Below are positions 1-9,745 of a stretch of 64,000 nucleotides of DNA, in pieces. The stretch comes from Diadema setosum (Eukaryota > Echinodermata > Echinoidea > Diadematoida > Diadematidae). The stretch lies in contig NC_092700.1 in assembly GCF_964275005.1 (NCBI RefSeq), positions 17,455,649 to 17,519,648 of the forward strand, read 5' to 3'. Position 1 is the first letter of the stretch. Each line of letters opens with the position of its first letter. The translations under genes were made by a program, and so were the position numbers. Under the pieces are notes generated by a model. That model had not been told where the DNA came from. It did not search any database and was given only the letters and a program-made list of their open reading frames with translations.

Positions 1-172
1 TATGGATACATGTGCATTGTATTGTCATTTCTGGGCACTTTATCGTTCCGCGGAGGAATATGTAAATAAAGAGTTCGACAAGATGACCGAGATCGACCAA
101 ACACCTTGTTTGAGAGTCTGGGTATTTTTGGTGGTTATGATGGTTCGCTAGGCCAAGTTAACCTCCGTAACA
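1..172 (+). repeat. 5' LTR, missing its first 3 bases
   Basis: Positions 1-172 equal 6127-6298 base for base. A polyadenylation signal AATAAA lies at 65-70. The LTR ends in CGTAACA. Downstream, TGGGGGCACGTCAC from 176 is in the right place for a primer-binding site, but I cannot match it to a particular tRNA. Confidence 0.93.
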
Positions 173-1259
173 AATTGGGGGCACGTCACAGGAGTTTGGC
201 AGGTTTTCTGCGGACTTAGGTGATTTGGTCGGGCTTGATATGATCCCAGGAGTGTTTTTTCGTTCTCGCTTGGCCGATGAATTTCGGTGAGTAGCGTGGT
301 GTAGCACTCTATGCTATGTCGTGGACATGGGCGATCGCGATACAGTTTACGTCGCGTCGCGCAACTACGTACAGTACTGTATGTAGTTTGCATCGTGATT
401 GTTACAGTTTACTGTATGTGCAGGTGTTACGATTTGAGAAAGCATGATGCGTTTATGGCGTAGTGTACGTAGTGTGTGTGTGGACGCGGAGTGATATGTT
501 ATACATTTTGATGTAAATCGGTCGTCTTTCTGTGTCTGCGTGAGGGAAACACGTTCGTATTTCTGTCGGGATCGAAAGGGTTAATTTGGCACGTGCGTAG
601 TGTCGAGGATGGTTTAGTCCGGTTATACGCTGCGTGTGTGTAGTGTCTGCGTGGAAACGTTGGTCAAACGTTGGTCGTTGGTCCCGTACGTGGTGGTTCG
701 TGTGTGGTTCAGCATACGGGTTATTCTACGGCGGTTCGTATGTGGTTAAGCATACGGGTTATTCCACGGCGGTTTGTACAGCTGTATGTGGTTTAGCATA
801 CAGGTGATTTCACGGTGGTTCGTGTGTGGTTTAGCACACGGGTTATTCCACGGTGGTTTGTATGTGGTTTAGCATACAGGTGATTTCACGGTGGTTCGTG
901 TGTGGTTTAGCACACGGGTTATTCCACGGTGGTTTGTATGTGGTTTAGCATACAGGTGATTTCACGGTTGTTCGTGTGTGGTATAGCACACGGGTTATTC
1001 CACGGTGGTTTGTGTGTGGTTTAGCACACAGGTAATGCCATTGTTGTTCGTGTGTGGTTGAGCACACGGGTTATTTCAAGTCGGTTCGTTTGTGGTGTAG
1101 CATACGGGTTATTCCCAGTCGGGTCGTGTGTGGTATAGCATACGGGTCATTTTTTATAGTGCGACTGGTTTTCTTCAGTTGAAAAGAGTTTTTCAGCTGG
1201 CTGGCTGGTGATAGTCAGGTTTTCTTGTAGCACTACTAATTGTACATTACTGGTGCAGA
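173..1259 (+). other. Retrotransposon leader (5' untranslated region)
   Basis: About 1.1 kb separates the 5' LTR from the gag-pol start at 1260. The first 500 bases hold no recognised feature beyond the possible primer-binding site at 176. The second half is taken up by the hairpin repeat array listed separately. Confidence 0.75.
690..1150 (+). repeat. Tandem array of about twelve 38-bp units, each a stem-loop with covarying stem
   Basis: The repeat period is 38 bp, with a 76-bp higher-order period in the middle of the array (units start at 814, 852, 890, 928, 966 and 1004). Each unit holds a 6-bp stem around an 8-base loop close to TGGTTTAG. Stem variants change on both sides together: CGTGTG with CACACG, TGTATG with CATACA, CGTATG with CATACG, TGTGTG with CACACA. 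The first and last units keep pairing through a G-T wobble, and the unit near 1087 has one mismatch. The third unit carries an 8-base insertion. Confidence 0.9.
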
Positions 1260-4200
1260 ATGGAGAAAGATCAAGAGTTTTCCATTGAGAAGTTTGTGGA
1301 TTCACCCACAGTTGAGGAGTTGCTAACCTTGAAAAAGGTTGATTTGTTGCGTGTTGCAGAAAACTACAAGGTTCCTGCTGTGAAGAGTACAATGAAAAAG
1401 TCAGAGATTACACGGCACACAATCAAATTTCTTGTAGATGAAGAAGTATTTCCCCTCCAGGCATTGCGTAACTTATCAGGTAGTCCCCCTGGTGATGTGC
1501 AAGGGAGTGTAGAAGTACGTCTGAAAGAGCTTGAACTTGAGAAAGCGAGAATTGAGTTAGAGAGAGAGAGGGTTTCTCTAGAAAGGGCTCGTCAAGTCGG
1601 TGAGAGAGAGTATGGTGTAAGCGTCAGTGGTGGGCATTTTGATATCGCCAAAAATGTCAGAATGGTCCCTGAGTTCGATGAAGGAGATGTGGATAGATAT
1701 TTCCTGCACTTCGAACAAGTGGCGGATAGCATGGAATGGCCGAAAGAAAAATGGCCTCATCTCTTGCAGACTAAGTTAAAGGGAAAGGCATGTGATGCTT
1801 ATGCTTCACTTTCGCGCGAAGAAGCTCAGGATTATGCAACAGTAAAAAAGGCAATCATGAACGCGTACGCCTTGGTTCCTGAAGCGTACAGACAGAAATT
1901 CAGGAATAGTAGAAAACTAGATTCACAGTCATTCAGAGAATTTGCAAAAGTGAAGGAAATTGCCTTCACTCGTTGGCTGCAATCAGTAGGCGTGGCTACT
2001 GTTGATGATTTGCGGGAACTTGTGCTACTAGAGGAGTTTAAGAGTTCGCTACCTCAAGAGGTGCGTTCGCATATCGAGGAACAAAAAGCGAAAACTTTGT
2101 TGGTAGCTAGTACAATGGCTGACGAGTATACTCTGTCCCGTAGTCACGGAAACAGGTATGTAGGAAGCAAATATGCAGCTCCTAATCGTCTAAGTGTTGG
2201 CAAGACAAATTCTAGCAGTAAGACAGAGGTGAAGGCTGGTCTGGTGGTAGAAAATGAGACTGACAAGAAAGGTAGGAACACTGAGAAGCCTATTGTGTGT
2301 TTCCATTGTAGGCAACCAGGGCATGTGAAGTCTAATTGTCCCATTCTGAACAAGAAAAAACAGGAAAAAGACAAAGAAAAGAAGTCTCATCCCAATGGAT
2401 TGGTGAGTCGTTCGGTTGAATCGACAGGTGATGGGTGTGAACAAGTTCAGAGTGTGATTAAGTCAGCTGATCAAGACAAGATTAAGTCTCAGTATGAACC
2501 ATTCACTTCTGTAGGCTATGTGTCATTGGTAGGGTGTGATGAAGCTAGAAAGGTTACCATCCTGCGAGATACTGGTGCATCCCAGTCATTGATTCTTGAC
2601 AGTGTTTTACCTTTTGGGCAAACGTCGTCCACAGGCACAAGTGTACTGTTACAAGGAGTAGAAGGAGGTTACGTTGAGGCCCCTCTTCACACAGTCGATT
2701 TGCAGTCAGGCCTAGTTTCAGGAAGGGTGAGCCTTGGTGTTAGGAAGTCACTTCCTATGGATGGTGTAGCATTGATATTAGGCAATGATCTTGCAGGAGA
2801 CAAAGTGACTATTCCAGTGGTCAGTGCAGTCCCTTTGGATAAAGAAGGAAATGAGACAGCTGCATTGGTTCAGGAATTCCCTGAAGTTTTCCCAGCTTGT
2901 GTAGTCACACGTTCCATGTGTAGAAAATCAGAGGAGTCTGAAATGAAGGCTAGTCCAGGGGATATCGGTGTAGAAGGGAGTTTCTTCTGTCAGATGGATG
3001 ATGTAGAAGTAAGTAGAAACGCAGCGTCAAAATCACATCAGATAGGAGATGAGTCTCAGCCTGTAGATGAAACTGATGTTGAGAGAAGTGCAGGTGAGAG
3101 TGTGAAGCCATTCATGTGTGTGGTTGGAGAAGAGTTGAATCACACAACAGATGATCAATGTGCTGAACTAGAAAGGAAGTGTTCAAGTGTGAAGCTTAAG
3201 AACTCGGATGCACTTTGTGATCTTGACAGGAAAATGGTTCATTTGTCCCATGGTGAGAGAGATGATGTGAAGCAGATCATTGTAGATTTTCCTGAGTTGT
3301 TTTCAGATGTTCCTGGTCGCACAAGTGTGGTGCAACATGATGTGGCTGTTGGGGAGTCAGATCCCATCAAGCAGCACCCTTATCGTGCTAACCCAGAGAA
3401 GATGCAACATTTGCAGAGGGAGGTGGAGTACATGTTAGAACATAACATTGTAGAACCAAGCACTAGTGCATGGAGTTCACCATGTGTATTAGTTCCCAAG
3501 CCGGATGGCTCATATCGCTTTTGCACGGATTATAGGAAGGTGAATTCATGTACCAAATCGGACTGCTTCCCTATTCCAAGAGTCGATGACTGCATCGATC
3601 ATATTGGAAAAGCGAGCTATGTAAGCAAGTTTGACCTACTGAAAGGCTATTGGCAGATACCTTTAACACAAAGAGCAAAGGAGATTTCTGCGTTTCTAAC
3701 TTCAAAGGGCCTTTTCCAGTATATCGTGATGCCGTTTGGGATGAAAAACGCCCCGGCTACATTCCAACGCATGATGAATGAGTTGATTTGTGGATTGGAT
3801 GGCTGTGAGGTATACATCGATGATGTGGTGGTTTACAGCGATTCTTGGGATGACCATGTGAGAACGGTGAGGGAGTTGTTCAAGCGGTTGTCAGCAGCCA
3901 GTCTCACAGTTAACTTGGTGAAAAGTGAGTTTGGGCATAGTGAAGTGCAGTTTCTTGGTCACGTCGTTGGTCATGGTCGAGTTCGTCCCGCAGCGGCTAA
4001 AGTCCAAGCAGTCCAAGATGTCCCTGTTCCCAAGACGAGGAAGGAGCTGATGAGATTCATCGGAATGGCCGGATACTACCGTCGCTTCTGCCATAACTTC
4101 TCGGATGTTGTGGCACCCTTGACTGATCTCCTGCGGAAGAATGTGAAGTTCCAGTGGTCAGCAGCATGCCAGTCTGCCTTCGACCAAGTGAAGGCGATCC

Positions 4201-4616
4201 TGTCGAGTGGTCCTGTATTGGCAGCGCCGGACTTCAAGAAAGGCTTCAGCCTAGCTGTCGATGCCAGCGATGTCGGAGCAGGCGCCGTGCTGATGCAAGC
4301 TGATGACGATGGAGTGGACAGACCGGTCGGCTACTTCTCAAAGAAGTTCAACGCGCACCAGCGGAAGTATTCTACCGTTGAGAAGGAGACCCTAGCGTTA
4401 ATTCTTTCGCTCAGCCATTTTGATGTCTACGTGGGCAGCACAACTCAACCCGTTGTTGTGTGGACTGATCACAACCCACTGACATTCGTCAACAGAATGA
4501 GAAACAAAAACCAGAGACTGATGCGATGGAGTTTAATCCTACAGGATTATAACCTTGACATTAAGCACATTCGCGGAAAGGAAAACATTGTCGCAGACGC
4601 CCTTTCTCGTGCTTAA
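1260..4616 (+). CDS. Gag-Pol polyprotein: gag, zinc knuckle, aspartic protease, reverse transcriptase, RNase H
   Basis: The frame is intact, 1118 residues, and starts at the first ATG after the leader. The N-terminal 300 residues are a helical gag with a charged coiled stretch (about 90-120) and a retrotransposon gag core (about 130-310). A CCHC zinc knuckle uses C347, C350, H355 and C360. The protease motif DTGA is at 437-440. About 150 charged residues of unclear role follow the protease. RT begins near residue 690, with its catalytic YIDD at 852-855. RNase H follows, with a catalytic Asp near 1001 and a WTDHNPL motif, and the protein stops right after the typical RNase H end VADALSR. No HHCC or DDE integrase region is visible. 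The product would form particles and copy RNA to cDNA. Integration would need an integrase supplied in trans. Confidence 0.95.
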   Translation: MEKDQEFSIEKFVDSPTVEELLTLKKVDLLRVAENYKVPAVKSTMKKSEITRHTIKFLVDEEVFPLQALRNLSGSPPGDVQGSVEVRLKELELEKARIELERERVSLERARQVGEREYGVSVSGGHFDIAKNVRMVPEFDEGDVDRYFLHFEQVADSMEWPKEKWPHLLQTKLKGKACDAYASLSREEAQDYATVKKAIMNAYALVPEAYRQKFRNSRKLDSQSFREFAKVKEIAFTRWLQSVGVATVDDLRELVLLEEFKSSLPQEVRSHIEEQKAKTLLVASTMADEYTLSRSHGNRYVGSKYAAPNRLSVGKTNSSSKTEVKAGLVVENETDKKGRNTEKPIVCFHCRQPGHVKSNCPILNKKKQEKDKEKKSHPNGLVSRSVESTGDGCEQVQSVIKSADQDKIKSQYEPFTSVGYVSLVGCDEARKVTILRDTGASQSLILDSVLPFGQTSSTGTSVLLQGVEGGYVEAPLHTVDLQSGLVSGRVSLGVRKSLPMDGVALILGNDLAGDKVTIPVVSAVPLDKEGNETAALVQEFPEVFPACVVTRSMCRKSEESEMKASPGDIGVEGSFFCQMDDVEVSRNAASKSHQIGDESQPVDETDVERSAGESVKPFMCVVGEELNHTTDDQCAELERKCSSVKLKNSDALCDLDRKMVHLSHGERDDVKQIIVDFPELFSDVPGRTSVVQHDVAVGESDPIKQHPYRANPEKMQHLQREVEYMLEHNIVEPSTSAWSSPCVLVPKPDGSYRFCTDYRKVNSCTKSDCFPIPRVDDCIDHIGKASYVSKFDLLKGYWQIPLTQRAKEISAFLTSKGLFQYIVMPFGMKNAPATFQRMMNELICGLDGCEVYIDDVVVYSDSWDDHVRTVRELFKRLSAASLTVNLVKSEFGHSEVQFLGHVVGHGRVRPAAAKVQAVQDVPVPKTRKELMRFIGMAGYYRRFCHNFSDVVAPLTDLLRKNVKFQWSAACQSAFDQVKAILSSGPVLAAPDFKKGFSLAVDASDVGAGAVLMQADDDGVDRPVGYFSKKFNAHQRKYSTVEKETLALILSLSHFDVYVGSTTQPVVVWTDHNPLTFVNRMRNKNQRLMRWSLILQDYNLDIKHIRGKENIVADALSRA

Positions 4617-6123
4617 TTGAGACATCTCAGTATTTTGTCTTGTTGCCAGATGCAACATTTGTGCAAATGTATTTTATGTTTGTAACACTTTCAACAGGTG
4701 TAATTTTGTTTTGCAAGTACACAGGACAGTGTGTGTACATCATGTATATGTACAAGTGGTACATGTATGCATCTTGCATACACTATAATTGTGATGCCAA
4801 CAGCATGAATGGCACTTTGAATGTGTAAATAACAACATGGAAGTATCTTCAGACATGTTTGTGTTAATAAGGAAACACAGCAAACTATATTTGTGCTTTG
4901 AGTCACTCACCAAAAGAAGACATTATGAAGGCTGTTTTAAGTTACACTAGCCATCGACAGTTGTCAAGAATGTGAGTTGTTGGTAAAATAACTTCAAACA
5001 GGTAGTGTTGCTGTTTGGATAGAGAATTTTATGTATCGAGTAATGTAGGTACCGTTCCGGTATTTGAAGTTTCAAACTTGTACATGTACAGGTATTGGTT
5101 AAATTTGTTGTGGCATACACCCTAAGTTTATTGGATGTTGCTTTTTGGATTTAATTAGCATGTATACTGTATTAGGTACAGAAATTATATACAATGTAGT
5201 AATACATGTACATAGCTTTTGCTCATTATTATAGCTTAATCATTGCCTTGGCAAAGGTGTTCAGTATTTCACAGTGTATCCAACATACCAACAGGCATGT
5301 ATTTAAGCTGACTGTGTTATACCAGGATGTATACAGGCAGGTATACACTCACTTATTAAGTTTAGGTGTATACACAGGTTATCATCAAGTATATCTCATT
5401 CAGGTTCATTTGATGTTTTGTCAGGCAGGTCATACTCTTGGTGTTTTGTATGTTGACAGGAAAGTTTTCAGAAACATAAGTAGGATATATGACATTTGTT
5501 GATATCTTGACATTTCAATAGATGCTGACACAACGTGTACAGGTATATGTATAAAGTCACATATCATGGAATATGATGTTTTGGTTGTAGGTAATACGTA
5601 TATGATTACATCAGTTGGATTATATGCAATTGTTTGTGGAAGAGATGACGTGTTTATGATCTTCGTACACAGGTTAATCATTATGACAGTGTAAAATTGA
5701 CTTATATGTATGTTCTAATGAGGAAACCATCTGATTTTGGTACAACGTGTATTGTTTGTATGCATGACATGATTGCATAAAGGTTAAGGTGTTGAGAAAA
5801 TTAACATTGCAGTATTCAGTGTTGCACAATTACATGCAATTCTAGTATGCTGTAACTCACAAGCAGCATTAACTCACGAGAGTGTTAGTTTGGTACACGT
5901 TGAATGGTACTAAAGTCGTACATGTTTTATCACAGGTTATGATGATGATATAACCATAGCATACTTCGTTTATGTGTTCTTATAATAATGCAACCATGGT
6001 AAATTCATGGATTTATAAGTGTGAATTGGAAGAGGAATGTACAATGCTGTTCCAAAATATTGTGCCAACGTACATAGAGTCCATTTGTGTTAAAACGTTA
6101 AATGCACTCTTTTAGGGGGGAAG
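4617..6123 (+). other. Retrotransposon 3' noncoding region ending in a polypurine tract
   Basis: This is 1.5 kb of AT-rich sequence with many short ACAGGT and GTATAC-like motifs and no reading frame above 98 codons. None of the short frames resembles integrase. The last bases before the 3' LTR, AGGGGGGAAG at 6114-6123, are a good polypurine tract for plus-strand priming. Confidence 0.7.
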
Positions 6124-6298
6124 TGTTATGGATACATGTGCATTGTATTGTCATTTCTGGGCACTTTATCGTTCCGCGGAGGAATATGTAAATAAAGAGT
6201 TCGACAAGATGACCGAGATCGACCAAACACCTTGTTTGAGAGTCTGGGTATTTTTGGTGGTTATGATGGTTCGCTAGGCCAAGTTAACCTCCGTAACA
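6124..6298 (+). repeat. 3' LTR (175 bp)
   Basis: It starts TGTTATGG directly after the polypurine tract and ends CGTAACA. It is identical to 1-172. AATAAA at 6191-6196 would direct 3'-end formation of the element's RNA. Confidence 0.93.
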
Positions 6299-6540
6299 AT
6301 ACATTGGGATCGAACGCTGTTTCGGACAATATATGCACGACGAGGCGGGCCCTGCTCGTTAAAATCTTAAAGATTTTTTTAACACAAACCACAAAATCTT
6401 GTGTGATTAAACTATTAGGAGGGTTTCTGTGCAATATAGGAAGATGATGATGATAATGATTATGATGATGATGAAGGAGAGGAAGAAGAAGAAGAAGAAG
6501 AAGAAGAAGAAGAAGAAGAAGAAGAAGAAGAATCGCAAGT
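6299..6540. repeat. Dispersed repeat copy with GAT and GAA tracts
   Basis: A stretch around CAAACCACAAAATCTTG, then GGGTTTCTG, a GATGAT run and a GAAGAA run (6479-6531), matches 9560-9760, where the same order of blocks recurs with mutations. This marks a dispersed repeat family interrupted by simple-sequence expansion. Confidence 0.7.
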
Positions 6541-7170
6541 CTTTTAAGCAACAGAACATAATTGTTCACGCATTCATTAGCAATATGCTTGATTATTGTA
6601 ATGGGCTATTGTTTGGTTTATCAGATTCACAGATAACCAAGATTCAGCGTGTGCAGAATGCATGTGCGAGACTTGTGTCCAGTTCGTCAAAATTTTCACA
6701 TATTACACCTGTTTTGAAGAAGTTACATTGGTTGCCAGTAAGACAGAGAACTGTATTTAAAATTTTGATACTCGTTCATAAAGTATTGCATTGCCAGGCA
6801 CCTGGTTATTTATCAGAATTGATATCAACGAAATCACACTCATATTCTCATAATTTACGAAGTACACAGGATAAGTTGCTTCTAAAGCAATCTCACTTAA
6901 AAACGAAAGTAACTTAAGGGGATTGTGCCTTCAGCTGTGCTGCTCCAAAACTTTGGAATAAATTACCTGAGAAACTGAGGAAGGCATCATCACTTGTTGT
7001 CTTCAAATCTTTATTGAAGACTTATCTTTTTTCAGAAGCCTTTGATTAAATTGTTATTTATTTTTCGTGTGTCTAATCAGTGACAGGAGCTCTGTTACAT
7101 CACAGCGCAGTAGAGTATATTTGCATAGTAGCTGCGCCATACAAATTTGTCTAATTATTATTATTATAAT
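6535..7170 (+). pseudogene. Decayed C-terminal end of a CR1/L2-like non-LTR reverse transcriptase
   Basis: The frame from about 6535 reads through features typical of the RT C-terminus in this group: LDYCNGLLFGL near 6585, then ITPVLKKLHWLPVRQR near 6700-6750, and after an in-frame TAA at 6915-6917 the same frame continues with APKLWNKLPEKLRKAS and ends at TAA 7047-7049. The stop appears to replace one sense codon. A short ATT-rich tail (about 7150-7170) closes it, as in CR1/L2 3' ends. It is 5'-truncated and not functional. Confidence 0.85.
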
Positions 7171-7404
7171 TCATAGGATCAAACGCAAATTGCGGGCTAT
7201 ATTTTTGTACTCAAAATTGCATGAATGTAATTAGAGGTCTTGATACCGATGGGTGATTAAACGTTTGCAATCTACTCTCGGAGCAGAATGAAGACTACAC
7301 TAGGGTTCCCATCTACCGCATCATGTCAGTTGATATTGGAAGATGATGTAGATAAACTCCTGTCCTATCCTATTATTATTATCTTGGTCAATTTATAGTT
7401 ACTT

Positions 7405-7645
7405 AACAATTCACCTCCTTTAGTTCAGGAAAATATGTTTGATAAGAATAAAAATATTCATAAATACCCCTTTCGTCAAACACATGAGTACCGTCTGCCC
7501 CTTACTCGAACTCTTTTTACAAAATTTACGTTTATTCACAGTGGCCCCAAATTATGGAATTCCCTCGAAAAAGAATATAAAAGATTAGCTTGAAATCATT
7601 TTCTATTAATTTAAAGAAATATCTTGTTAGTTTATAATTATGTAC
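7405..7645 (+). pseudogene. Second, more decayed non-LTR reverse transcriptase C-terminal remnant
   Basis: One frame gives a short piece with YRLPLTRTLFTKF and SGPKLWNSL, the usual motif near the C-terminus of Jockey/CR1-type RTs. It then has stops and a shift to another frame reading LKKYLVSL. It differs from the remnant at 6535-7170, so it comes from another element. Confidence 0.65.
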
Positions 7646-7675
7646 CCCATGATTAGTTTACCCGATTTGGAATAG

Positions 7676-7753
7676 TTGTTGTTGTTGCTGCTGTTGTTTT
7701 TCTTCGCCCTACATCGAGAATATACTGACTTGCCCTTCGCTCTCTCCCTCTAC

Positions 7754-7784
<31 letters not shown>

Positions 7785-8000
7785 CCTCCCCTTCTTTCCC
7801 TACTCTCTTCTACTCCCTCATTCTTTTCTGTTCTTCATTGGTTGACCGCAGTGCCGTATATATATCTTATATACGGCACTGGTTGATCGCACACCTGCAC
7901 CCAGGTGACTTTGTTTTGCGCATGCTTACGTTGTCTAGCGTCAGAGTGTGAGTGTGCGTGGGTGTATGTGTGTGTGTGTGTGCGTGTTTGTGCATGCGTA
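7676..8000. repeat. Simple-sequence cluster (GTT, CT, GT) with a perfect hairpin
   Basis: GTT repeats at 7676-7698, C and CT runs at 7751-7795 and a GT run near 7965-7985 surround a perfect inverted repeat at 7850-7880 (13-bp arms, 5-base loop). The direct repeat TGGTTGACCGCA / TGGTTGATCGCA flanks the hairpin. Confidence 0.8.
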
Positions 8001-8298
8001 TGCCTCATCTTACCATCGATGTAATGAAAAGTGTGTACTTGCACTGATTAATTTGTTCGGTACATGTATTGTAGTTTTGTAAGTTTTGTACGGTATAAAC
8101 GTATTGTAATCGAGTAATGTTTCGCAAGTAAGTGAGGGGACTACACTATACAAGTTCGTTTTTAACAGCACCTCAATTTTCATTTCCATCAAGCCCTTAA
8201 TGAAACAATCTAATGTATTATATGTTACAAGAATACACTATCATTTTGACGCTTGTCTTACCCATGTACAAATTGTTTGGAAATAAAAATAAAACATG

Positions 8299-8469
8299 AA
8301 TGAATGAATGAGTGAATGGATGAATGAATGAGTGACTGGATGAATGAATGAATGAATGAATGAAAGAATGAATGAAAGAATGAATGAATGAATGAATGAA
8401 TGAATGAATGAATGAATGAATGAATGAATGAATGAATGAATGAATGAATAAATGAATGAATGAATGAAT
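8299..8469. repeat. TGAA tetranucleotide microsatellite
   Basis: About 170 bp of nearly pure TGAA repeats with a few GAGTGAATGGA and AAGAATGAA interruptions. Confidence 0.95.
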
Positions 8470-8863
8470 CTGCATCACGTTCTGCTTCTGCACTATAAAA
8501 GGTATAGGGTTGTATATTCTCCTTGGCAGCCAATTTGTAATGAAAGGCGATTTTTTGTTGTCACAGGGCCCTCCTTGTGAAACGGTTTATCCAGCGCACC
8601 TGGTACTCTCAAAGGAAAATATTTTAATATTTGAGGTGGTTTTTTTTTTCCATTTCATTGCTACCGGATAAAAGATGTCCTCCTTACTGTACTGCTGTGA
8701 CACATGTGGGGTATTTCCGGCAGTACTATTATCCGGTTAATGGAAATAATGAAGAGCGTAGCAGAAAGTAGCACCTTGATATATATTCGAATACCCATTA
8801 TTGTATTGCCTGTTCTTCGTATAATGTTACATAGTGCTTACGTACTCTATCCTTGTTCAGATG

Positions 8864-9010
8864 ACAGTAGAAGGAGAAGTAGAAGGGAAGGCCAGGCCAG
8901 GACGTAGGAAAACGAGATGGATTGACAACATCAGGAAGTGGAGGGGAATGAAGAATGACCGTGGCAAGAGCAAAATAAAATGTACAGAAGAGAATGCCGG
9001 ACGGTTCCAT
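8864..9010 (+). pseudogene. Fragment resembling the C-terminal tail of an RTE-type non-LTR retrotransposon protein
   Basis: One frame reads GRRKTRWIDNIRKWRGM, close to the conserved tail motif of RTE-like RT proteins, then decays into a stop at about 9012. It is short, and only the motif supports it. Confidence 0.5.
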
Positions 9011-9644
9011 TAGGACTATGGCAATAAAGCAACAACAGCAGCAGCATTACCTACGTGAAAAGCTTTCCGATACAAATAAAAAACGCAACCACTGATGAAA
9101 ATCCTTTTTCCGGTATTGCTGGGTCGATTTTCTTTGTTCACACAATCTAGATAACTAACACAGTTTTTCATGATTCCTATGTCACCCTTACAGCGTATTG
9201 GGAATACCCTAATAATATTGGAAATACTTAGGTTATGCTATAGAATCCATCCCTATTTACAAGAATGTTTAGAATTAATGAAATGATTAGAATTAATAAC
9301 AATTCAAAATGACTAAGAATGAGGACGTATTCATGACGCAATGTGTAACCTCCTTCTAAACTTGCGCGTACGTGCATTACTCGTAACAATGCGTGTCAAC
9401 ACGTCACAATCGCCTATTGTCAAATTATCCGAATATTGTTTATTGAACATATTGATTACAGTCTCCTCAATAAATAATGGCACATGATTGTGTAACCTTT
9501 TCCCCTATGCTGTTTTAAATGCAAGTAATGTGGTAGAAAGGCCTACGTTTGATTTTAAATTCAAACCACAAAACCTCGCGTGAGTATACTACTATAGGGG
9601 GGTTCTAAGCAGCATAAAATGATGATGATGGTGATAATGTAGAA

Positions 9645-9745
9645 GAAGAAGAAGAGGAGGAGGAGGAGGAGGAGGAGGAAGAAGAAGAAGAAGAAGAAGA
9701 AGAAGAAGAAGAAGAAGAAGAAGAAGAAATAGAAAAGAAGAAGAA
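9645..9745. repeat. GAA/GAG trinucleotide tract
   Basis: About 100 bp of GAA and GAG triplets inside a repeat copy that matches 6380-6560. Confidence 0.9.

Larger units (their letters stand above)
1..6298 (+). mobile_element. Ty3/gypsy LTR retrotransposon, Gmr1-like, nearly complete but without integrase
   Basis: Two direct 175-bp LTRs (the left one lacks its first three bases at the window edge) bracket a leader, one gag-pol reading frame, a long 3' noncoding part and a polypurine tract. The LTRs begin TGT and end ACA and are identical over the 172 comparable bases, so insertion was recent or the LTRs were recently homogenised. The reading frame ends right after RNase H. That is the pol order of the Gmr1-like deuterostome group, in which integrase lies before RT. 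Here integrase is absent both before RT and after RNase H. The element therefore looks non-autonomous for integration. The target-site duplication cannot be tested because the left flank is outside the window. Confidence 0.93.

Noticed and set aside
690..1150. CRISPR-like direct repeat array
   Set aside because: Units are contiguous 38-mers with no spacers, in a eukaryotic retrotransposon leader.
4640..5502. Short frames (60-98 codons) after gag-pol as a possible integrase
   Set aside because: No HHCC or DDE pattern, no similarity to integrase; composition like noncoding flanks.
8218..8533. 91-codon frames of Ser-Phe-Ile-His repeats
   Set aside because: Translation of the TGAA microsatellite.
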